This document shows, piece by piece, positions 32,688 to 38,981 of a DNA stretch of 64,000 nt. The DNA is from JAFGSI01 sp041287425 (lineage in GTDB: Bacteria; Chloroflexota; Anaerolineae; Anaerolineales; Villigracilaceae), in the NCBI GenBank assembly GCA_041287425.1, contig JBEULG010000028.1, positions 55,923 to 119,922 on the forward strand, in the 5' to 3' direction. The position numbers were made by a program, and so were the translations under genes. Under the pieces are notes generated by a model. The model made no database searches. It saw nothing but the letters and a program-made list of their open reading frames with translations, and was not told the origin of the DNA. Position 1 is the stretch's first letter. Each line of letters begins with the position of its first letter.

Positions 32688-33596
32688 TTATCCTTTGGTC
32701 GGCAGAGGCGGCATATCCTGACGGCGCACCTCGGCGGCCAGTTCGGTAATCTCGCGGATATCGGCAAAAGTCTGTTCTTTGGGCGTGACGATTCCCACCG
32801 AGAGGGTCATCAAGGGCGTCTTTTCGGTCACGCCGCCGGGGCCAGAGGTCAGAATATATCCCTGCTGGCGGTCGATGAAGTTGTAGTGCGTCAGCACTTC
32901 CTCGGCGAAGCGCGCCTTGAGGCGTTGACGGATGTTCTCGGCCGCGCTCTCGGAGGTGATGATGATGAAATTGTCGCCGCCAGCATGGCCGATGAAGTCG
33001 GTGGCATTGCCGAGTTCGTCCACCACTTCGCCCATCAGCATGGCGGTGAAGCGCAGGACGTCATCGCCGGCCACGAAGCCATAGACATCGTTGAACTGCG
33101 AAAAGTAATTGATGCGGATGTCCATGTACGCCCAGCCGCCCTGGCGGATGGTCTGCCGCAATTGTTCCTCGATCAGGCGGCCGGCCGGCAGGCCAGAACG
33201 CGGGTCGGTCAGCGCCTCGCGCTCGGCGCGGCGGATGGCGCCCTGGACGCGCAGTTTCAGTTCCTCGATGTCGAAGGGCTTGGTGATGTAATCATCCGCA
33301 CCCAGTTCGAGGCCCTGCAACTTGTCGCTGCGCTCGTCCTTCTGCGTGAGGAAAATCACCGGGATGTGGCTGGTGCGCGTGTTCGTCCGCAGGGTGCGGC
33401 AAACCTCGTAGCCATCAATGTCTGGCAGCATGATGTCCAGCACGATGAGATGAGGCAAGACCTGACGCGTCTTTTCGAGGGCGTCGGCCCCCCGCGGGGC
33501 CACGTCCACGTCGTAGCCCAGCCCGCTGAAGTAAATCTTCAGCATATTGGAGATGTCATGATCATCTTCGACGACCAACAGGCGAGATTTTCCCAT
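32688..33596 (-). CDS. Response regulator with degenerate GGDEF domain
   Basis: 302 residues. The receiver is intact (ED10-12, Asp54 in VLDIMLP, Lys106 in ITKPFD). The C-terminal half has the GGDEF fold (LTDPRSGLPAG start, DIRINYFSQFNDVYG), but the signature reads G-G-D-N-F (206-210) in place of GGDEF/GGEEF. Cyclic-di-GMP synthesis is doubtful; it may bind nucleotide or act as a scaffold. It precedes the giant kinase by 9 bases. Confidence 0.85.
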   Translation of the reverse strand: MGKSRLLVVEDDHDISNMLKIYFSGLGYDVDVAPRGADALEKTRQVLPHLIVLDIMLPDIDGYEVCRTLRTNTRTSHIPVIFLTQKDERSDKLQGLELGADDYITKPFDIEELKLRVQGAIRRAEREALTDPRSGLPAGRLIEEQLRQTIRQGGWAYMDIRINYFSQFNDVYGFVAGDDVLRFTAMLMGEVVDELGNATDFIGHAGGDNFIIITSESAAENIRQRLKARFAEEVLTHYNFIDRQQGYILTSGPGGVTEKTPLMTLSVGIVTPKEQTFADIREITELAAEVRRQDMPPLPTKG

Positions 33597-33608
33597 AGTG
33601 CCTCCCGT

Positions 33609-34700
33609 TCAACTGCGAATACGGCGGGCTTGGCGCGCCGCCTGGCGTATGGCCTGAATCTGTTCTTCTGTCACTGCGCGCTCGAAGGAGCGGAAACCGC
33701 TCAGGCGGAAGCCGTGCTTGGCCGCCAGGGCGGAAATCTCCTCGACTCGTTCACGCGCGATGTTTTTGCCCAAAGTGTAATCCTCGAAACGGCCCTCCAG
33801 GGCCAGCGTCATCGTCTCCGCCATACAGGCATAGGCCTTGCCCGGCGGGAAACCGAAGTTAAAGTGGAAGTCGACGGGTCCCGGCACATCCACCATGCCG
33901 CCGTCTATCACTAATATATCATGTCTGACCGCTGCCACCATTGCAGAAACGTCACGAGGGCGGGCCACATCGCACACCACGCTGCCCGGCTGGAGGTGCT
34001 CTGGATAGATGAGCTCGTGCACGGCGCTGGTGACAGTCAGAATCAACTGCGCCTGGGCGATGTCGTTGACGCGCGTGCTCGTCCGCAGGGCAGCCCGGCC
34101 GGGACCCTGCAACTGTTCGCGCAGGGCTTCGAGCGTCTCCTGGCGGCGGCCGATGAGAATCAACTCGGCTACATCGTCGGCCAACAGGTCGGCACAAACC
34201 CGGCCGATCGAGCCGGTTGCGCCGACCACGGCAGCCGTCGCCTGGCGGAGGGGAATCTCCATCACGCGCGCCGCCTCGCGCACGGCTGCGACGGCGATTG
34301 CCACCGTGTACGAATCGCCGGTTGTGACGGGGATGTCGAGCGCCCGGGCAATCGTCAGGCCGGCATCGCCGATGACGGAGGTGAAGGCACCCAGCCCCAG
34401 GATTTGGGCGCCGAGTCTTTCTGCAAGGCGGCCCGTCTGAATAATCTTACGATAAACTGTCTGTTCGCGCAACTCCATCATGCGGCGCGGTGTATAGGGG
34501 CAGGCGATGAACCAGCCGCGAATCTCCTTGCCGGTCGCCTGCGAGGTGATGCCGGTAATCTCGGAAATATAGACGGGCGGGAAAAAAGTCGAAAAGAAAT
34601 CTATCTGCCGCTCGCTGAGCAGGCGGCCAAGCAGGGGGAATTTCCGACTGACATCCCGCTTGGGATCAATCGGGTGGATGATGAAGGCAAAGGTGTCCAC
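33609..34700 (-). CDS. Acyl-ACP reductase-like oxidoreductase
   Basis: 363 residues. The layout matches cyanobacterial long-chain acyl-ACP reductase: DVSRKFPLLGRLL near the start, a LGLGAFTSVIGDAG motif (GGFTS in cyanobacteria), the NADPH loop VVGATGSIGRVCADLL, IDGGMVDVPGP, and Cys292 in YACMAETMTLALEG where the cyanobacterial enzyme has its acyl-thioester cysteine. This suggests reduction of a fatty acyl thioester to an aldehyde. No aldehyde-deformylating oxygenase gene is in the window. It sits 4 bases after the beta-helix gene inside the signalling operon. Confidence 0.75.
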   Translation of the reverse strand: MDTFAFIIHPIDPKRDVSRKFPLLGRLLSERQIDFFSTFFPPVYISEITGITSQATGKEIRGWFIACPYTPRRMMELREQTVYRKIIQTGRLAERLGAQILGLGAFTSVIGDAGLTIARALDIPVTTGDSYTVAIAVAAVREAARVMEIPLRQATAAVVGATGSIGRVCADLLADDVAELILIGRRQETLEALREQLQGPGRAALRTSTRVNDIAQAQLILTVTSAVHELIYPEHLQPGSVVCDVARPRDVSAMVAAVRHDILVIDGGMVDVPGPVDFHFNFGFPPGKAYACMAETMTLALEGRFEDYTLGKNIARERVEEISALAAKHGFRLSGFRSFERAVTEEQIQAIRQAARQARRIRS

Positions 34701-34704
34701 GCGT

Positions 34705-35982
34705 TTACCACGAGGTCAGATCCGCTTCGCCGCGGCGGGGATACAGGCGCGGGTGTTTGCTGGCATCTTTGAGTTTGTGGTGGTCGCTCTGTTCGTACTT
34801 GACATCCCGGTCGATGATGCGGCGTTCGGCCGAACCGAACAGCACCACGTCCGACTCGATGGTGCGGGCGGGGAAGACGATCATACCGGCGCCGATGCGG
34901 CAGTTGTGGCCGACGCATCCGCCCAGCACCGGCCGGTTGGCAAATGCCAGTTGGTCGCTGCCATCCAGCGCTCGGATGGGCGAGGGAATCAAATTATAAT
35001 CGGTAAACGTGTTACCGGCGCCGATGAAGGTGTTGCGCCCCACGACGCACATTTGCAGGCAGGTGTTCTGGGCGACCATGCCGTTTTCCATGATGGTGGT
35101 CATGAACAGAGAAGCCCGGAAAGGCAGGAAGGTGCCATCGCCCACCACCGAGAGCATCAACTGACAGCCCTGCGAGATGTTGACGTTGCTGCCGATGATG
35201 CAGTTCTCGATGACGGCCCCGGCGTTGATGGTGACGTTGTCGCCGATGGTGGTCGGGCCGTGGATGATGGCAGTGGGGTCAATGACGCAGTTCTTGCCGA
35301 CCTTGACGAGTTTGGAACACTCCAGCAATTGCTTGCCCTCGTAGATGGCGGTTGCCAGAACGCCCAGTTTGAACCACAGGTCGCGGGCCAGGCGTTCTTC
35401 GAAGCGCGCCCCGCGGGCGAACAGGCCGAAGACGCCGTCGGCGATGAAGATGTGCGTCCAGCAGTCGATGGCCATCATCGCCCGCAGCGGGACCTGATAG
35501 ACCAGGTCGCCGCTTTCGGTGGCCATGTAGGTCGGCACGTGATAATAGCCGATTTCGCGCGCCTGCATGTCGATCACCAGGGGTTCGACATCGGCTTCCG
35601 GCCCATTGGGGTAATACCATAGGTCAGCGTAGTACAGATTGCCGGCCGGGGTATAGGAGACGGACAAGGGCAAGGCATGTTCACGGAAGGCGGCGTCGTC
35701 CAGCGAAAAGGCAGCCCGGACGGCGCGGTTGCGCTTTTTGGCCTGGGTCAGGAATTCGGTGATGTAGTATTCATCGAAGAACAGATTGTCGCGGTAGACA
35801 ATCATCGGCTCGCGCGAAATCGGCAGGTGGGCGCCGGGTGGGAGTTCGATTTCACGGTCCACGTAGGGAGCCAGCAGGTCGCGCTGATTCAGCCACAGCG
35901 GCTTGTTCTGGATGCGCAAGTCGCGCGCCGGTTCGTTGAAAGGCGGAATGTGGCGGGGAGCCTGGAGGATGACCTTGAGCAT
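34705..35982 (-). CDS. Left-handed beta-helix (hexapeptide-repeat) protein
   Basis: 425 residues. An N-terminal ~220 residues of unknown fold (FDEYYITEFLTQAKKRNRAVRAAF is partly like nucleotidyltransferases) is followed by hexapeptide repeats (VIDPTAIIHGPTTIGDNVTI, IGSNVNISQG, VGRNTFIGAGNTF, VGHNCRIGAGMIVF). This suggests an acyl- or nucleotidyl-transferase-like protein; no catalytic residues can be named. It is translationally linked to the V4R gene (3 bases) and the reductase gene (4 bases). Confidence 0.7.
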   Translation of the reverse strand: MLKVILQAPRHIPPFNEPARDLRIQNKPLWLNQRDLLAPYVDREIELPPGAHLPISREPMIVYRDNLFFDEYYITEFLTQAKKRNRAVRAAFSLDDAAFREHALPLSVSYTPAGNLYYADLWYYPNGPEADVEPLVIDMQAREIGYYHVPTYMATESGDLVYQVPLRAMMAIDCWTHIFIADGVFGLFARGARFEERLARDLWFKLGVLATAIYEGKQLLECSKLVKVGKNCVIDPTAIIHGPTTIGDNVTINAGAVIENCIIGSNVNISQGCQLMLSVVGDGTFLPFRASLFMTTIMENGMVAQNTCLQMCVVGRNTFIGAGNTFTDYNLIPSPIRALDGSDQLAFANRPVLGGCVGHNCRIGAGMIVFPARTIESDVVLFGSAERRIIDRDVKYEQSDHHKLKDASKHPRLYPRRGEADLTSW

Positions 35983-35985
35983 AGA

Positions 35986-36615
35986 TTATCCGATTGGGGT
36001 CCGATTAATTATTATTGTACACGCGCTGTCCCCAGACGCAATACATTTCGTCTCTTCCACCTGGAAGTATTTTCCCCCGCTGAGCCAGTACAAAGACTCT
36101 TGCAGCAAGCCGACCGCCAGGTGACAAGCCGGGCCATCGGTCTGGCGCTGCCAGCAGAGCGGACAGCGTTCGATGTGCCAGTAGAGGTTGTGTTCGTCTG
36201 ATTCCAGGCGCACCCGTTGGTCGGTGAAATCGTTGAACAGGGCTGCCAGCGCCTCGCTGCCGGTCTTGATTTTGGTCGCCAGCGGCAAGAGGCGGAACGC
36301 CAGGTCGGTCAGTCCCAGTTCGGGGCCGAATTCTCGCAGGCCATATTTCAGACAGGCGCGTCCGGCGCGCAGCGCCAGTCCGCGCCCGCCGCGCGGGCCG
36401 TAGGCGGCCTCCAGGCTGGCTTGCAGCCGGCTGACCTGCTCGAAGGGAAATTTGCGGTCGTGGTTGTGGGGAGGATAATGCCCAATATATTCCGAAAGAG
36501 AGGCCAGGTGGAGGACGGCGTTGATGCCATTCCGCCCCAGAATCTCTTCCATGGCGAGGAGAATGATGCGCCCCATCGAGTTGGGGTAGAAGTAGGCCTC
36601 TGCAGGTGTTTTCAT
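35986..36615 (-). CDS. V4R (4-vinyl reductase) domain protein
   Basis: 209 residues. The C-terminal part carries the V4R cysteine pattern (CPLCW ... VEETKCIASGDSACTI), which in this family binds small hydrophobic or tetrapyrrole-like ligands or zinc. The N-terminus (NSMGRIILLAMEEILGRNGINAVL) is also typical. V4R modules often act as ligand sensors beside regulators. The start overlaps the hydrolase stop (ATGA). Confidence 0.78.
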   Translation of the reverse strand: MKTPAEAYFYPNSMGRIILLAMEEILGRNGINAVLHLASLSEYIGHYPPHNHDRKFPFEQVSRLQASLEAAYGPRGGRGLALRAGRACLKYGLREFGPELGLTDLAFRLLPLATKIKTGSEALAALFNDFTDQRVRLESDEHNLYWHIERCPLCWQRQTDGPACHLAVGLLQESLYWLSGGKYFQVEETKCIASGDSACTIIINRTPIG

Positions 36616-37409
36616 CCGGCAGGTGTCTCTTCGTCCAGGAATTGTTTCAGTTTGTGCATGAAAGGCTCGGGGTCATCGAGCATGATGAAGTGGCCGGCCT
36701 GTTCGAAGCGCTCGATGCGGGCGTGAGGGACGCCCTCCAACAAGGGTCGCCATTGCATGGGATGGACGATGATGTCCTTGTCCCCATACATTCCCATCAC
36801 CGGGATGCGAATCTGGTCGAGCAGGGGGCGCAAGTCGGTGCGCCGCAGCGAAGCGATGCTGAGCAGGAAAGACTCGAGGGTGGTGCGTGACAGGTCTTTG
36901 TCCATCATGTCGGGGAAGCGGGGGTCTTTGCAGATAAAAGGAGAAGCCACCCTCATCCCCAGCCGGAAGGCCCACATCATGTTGAACAGCATGACCGCGA
37001 TCGGCCGCCGCCCGGCCATCTTCAACGCCCAGGCCAGCGAGGACCCGACGATGGGCGAGCCGACGACAACGACTTTCCTGGCCCGCTGGGGATATTGAAT
37101 GGCCACCGACAGGCTGACCGTCCCGCCCATGCTGTGACCGACCAGCGGCGCCGAGTCGATGCCCAGGTGGTTCATGAATTGGTCCACCAGGCTGACAAAA
37201 TCCTGAACGGCATAGGTCTCACGTTTTTTGCCCGATTCGCCAAATCCCCAAAAATCGAGCGCGTAGGTGCGGTAGAAACGCCCCAAATACGTCATCGTCT
37301 CCTGCCACAGGCCCCACGAACCGAGCCAGCCATGCAACAGGATGACCGGACGTCCGCGTCCATAGACTTCGTAATGTACAATACCCTGGTCGGTGGTTAT
37401 CGAGGACAC
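36612..37409 (-). CDS. Alpha/beta hydrolase
   Basis: 265 residues. Oxyanion-hole LHGW, nucleophile elbow G-H-S-M-G (Ser93), acid in YGDKDIIV and His in EQAGHFIML: a full catalytic triad. It is similar to epoxide-hydrolase/esterase-like lipid enzymes. It is a paralogue of the substituted protein at 23971. Located between the GTPase and V4R genes in the signalling operon. Substrate unknown; the neighbouring acyl reductase suggests a fatty acyl ester. Confidence 0.85.
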   Translation of the reverse strand: MSSITTDQGIVHYEVYGRGRPVILLHGWLGSWGLWQETMTYLGRFYRTYALDFWGFGESGKKRETYAVQDFVSLVDQFMNHLGIDSAPLVGHSMGGTVSLSVAIQYPQRARKVVVVGSPIVGSSLAWALKMAGRRPIAVMLFNMMWAFRLGMRVASPFICKDPRFPDMMDKDLSRTTLESFLLSIASLRRTDLRPLLDQIRIPVMGMYGDKDIIVHPMQWRPLLEGVPHARIERFEQAGHFIMLDDPEPFMHKLKQFLDEETPAG

Positions 37410-37433
37410 GGTGTTTACAACGAGATGGAGAGA

Positions 37434-37976
37434 TTATTTCTCCCCACCCTCCATCTCAGCCAGGATGCTGTAGAGCAATTCGAGCAGCACCGTCTTGACT
37501 GAGTCGCGGTCGGTGGCCACACAGGGCAAGAATTTGACTTTCGAATCGAGCCGCAGGGCGAGGCGCATATCCTCCAATTCCCAGGCGTCTTTCTTGTCCT
37601 GTTTGTTGGCGGCCACCACGTAAGGGGTCGGGGCGTAGGCGCGGAAGGTCTCCAGAATCGAGCGCGCCTCGCGAAAAGTCTCTGGACGGGTGCTGTCCAC
37701 CAGGACGATGAAGCCCAACATCCCCTCCGAGAGAATCTCCCACATAAAGTCGAAGCGCTTTTGGCCGGGGGTGCCAAACAAATACAAGACTAGGTCCTCG
37801 TCCACCGTGATGCGGCCGAAGTCCATCGCCACGGTGGTGGCCTCTTTGACCGTCCGCTCCAGGGCGCTGGAGATTTTTCGCTCGGTCGAAACCACATCAA
37901 TCTCGCTGACCGAACGGATGAATTCCGTCTTGCCGGCGTTGAAAGGACCTGTAACGACCATTTTGACCGTTTGCAT
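37434..37976 (-). CDS. Ras-like small GTPase (CvnD/MglA-related)
   Basis: 180 residues from the ATG at 37976, with GAGGA upstream; an in-frame TTG 18 bases earlier is less likely. P-loop G-P-F-N-A-G-K-T, switch-region threonines, L-F-G-T-P-G-Q in place of DxxGQ (usual in this bacterial subgroup) and guanine-specificity N-K-Q-D. It lies 21 bases after the DUF4388 gene, an association known for bacterial signalling GTPases. It probably reports the state of the kinase module. Confidence 0.88.
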   Translation of the reverse strand: MQTVKMVVTGPFNAGKTEFIRSVSEIDVVSTERKISSALERTVKEATTVAMDFGRITVDEDLVLYLFGTPGQKRFDFMWEILSEGMLGFIVLVDSTRPETFREARSILETFRAYAPTPYVVAANKQDKKDAWELEDMRLALRLDSKVKFLPCVATDRDSVKTVLLELLYSILAEMEGGEK

Positions 37977-37997
37977 GATGACTATCCTCGACAAAAT

Positions 37998-38813
37998 TTA
38001 GAGCGACCGAATGCGGTTGATCAGGCGGTTGACCAGAGATTTCTGCTCATCCTTGTTCTCGGTCGGGAACATGCGCGCCGGTGGAGGCGGGGGCGCTCCC
38101 TCCGGACGACAAATCTCTACCAAGCCGGCCTGCAGCAACCCGTAAACAATCCGGCGGATTTCCAGGTCGTTCATCTTGGTTGCGTTGGCAATCTGGCGGA
38201 TGGTGTTCTTGGGGTTGATGTAGGAAACCACCCGCCACTCTTCCACGCTCAAATTGACCTTGCGCAGATTCGCATCCGGCCGGTCGGTGAACTTGAGCGC
38301 CATATCCAGGCTGGGGATTTCATCCTGCAACTGCTCCCACTCGCGCAATTGCCGCGAACCCTCGATGATCAAATTCTCGAGGTCCAGACGGACGTTGATG
38401 CGGTCTTCAGGCGGCAGTTGATCGTTTTCGAAGCGGAAAAATCCCTCCACCCAGGTAAACAATCGCTGGACGATATCGGTGAAATGCTGTTGCAAATTCG
38501 TGAGGATGTCTTCCTGGGTGACGTAGCCGGCATTGATGAGCAGGAGGCCGAGTTCCTTGTCGGAAATGGAACCGGCCCGCTGCTGGATGGCTCGATATTG
38601 ACCGGCAGACAACTTGTTGGCTTTGTACAGAATGGACGCTAGCCCTCCATCTTCGCGGCCAATCTGCGCGTAGGCTAGTTTCCCGTCACGGAACGACACC
38701 TGGGCAGTCTCGCTGGGACCTTCGACAATCAGCGTCCCCGTTTTGCGGGCCAGGTTGATAAGATTGAGGAGTTGCGTTATCGTAAAATCACGCAGATTAC
38801 CACGCAGCGCCAT
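37998..38813 (-). CDS. DUF4388 (PATAN-like) signalling protein
   Basis: 271 residues from the ATG at 38813. The first ~100 residues are DUF4388 (MALRGNLRDFTITQLLNLINLARKTGTL ... VSFRDGKLAYAQIG). The middle is helical and the C-terminal part (~200-250) resembles a small winged helix (NTIRQIANATKMNDLEIRRIVYGLLQAGLV). It is first in the operon, right behind a strong promoter. Such proteins usually act as GTPase or kinase partners. Confidence 0.85.
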   Translation of the reverse strand: MALRGNLRDFTITQLLNLINLARKTGTLIVEGPSETAQVSFRDGKLAYAQIGREDGGLASILYKANKLSAGQYRAIQQRAGSISDKELGLLLINAGYVTQEDILTNLQQHFTDIVQRLFTWVEGFFRFENDQLPPEDRINVRLDLENLIIEGSRQLREWEQLQDEIPSLDMALKFTDRPDANLRKVNLSVEEWRVVSYINPKNTIRQIANATKMNDLEIRRIVYGLLQAGLVEICRPEGAPPPPPARMFPTENKDEQKSLVNRLINRIRSL

Positions 38814-38857
38814 GGCAGCCTCAGAGCATGTCCCTGGAAGGGACACAAGGTAAAATG

Positions 38858-38886
38858 ATTATACTTGTAAGGGTGTCTTGCGTCAA
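38858..38886 (-). promoter_or_regulatory. Promoter of the ten-gene signalling operon
   Basis: On the minus strand TTGACG (38886-38881) and TATAAT (38863-38858) with a 17-base spacer. The start codon of the DUF4388 gene is 44 bases downstream. No other promoter of this quality was seen within the following 15 kb on this strand. Confidence 0.8.
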
Positions 38887-38931
38887 ACCTTCGAAGCCTA
38901 GTAATTCTGTAAGGCTGGAGAGCGTGACATG

Positions 38932-38964
38932 ATGAACCCGTTCTCTTGTAGGGAACGGGTTCAT
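38932..38964 (-). terminator. Hairpin after the PBP-like gene
   Basis: ATGAACCCGTTC (38932-38943) pairs perfectly with GAACGGGTTCAT (38953-38964). It begins 18 bases after the stop of the PBP-like gene. There is no U-run, so it may be a Rho-assisted terminator or a simple RNA-stabilising hairpin. Confidence 0.5.
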
Positions 38965-38981
38965 CCTAAAAGCAGGGCGGC

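Noticed and set aside
30939..33914. A 991-codon open frame on the plus strand
   Set aside because: It is antisense to the giant kinase, the GGDEF-like protein and the reductase gene. Composition is typical of a shadow frame and no motif is visible.
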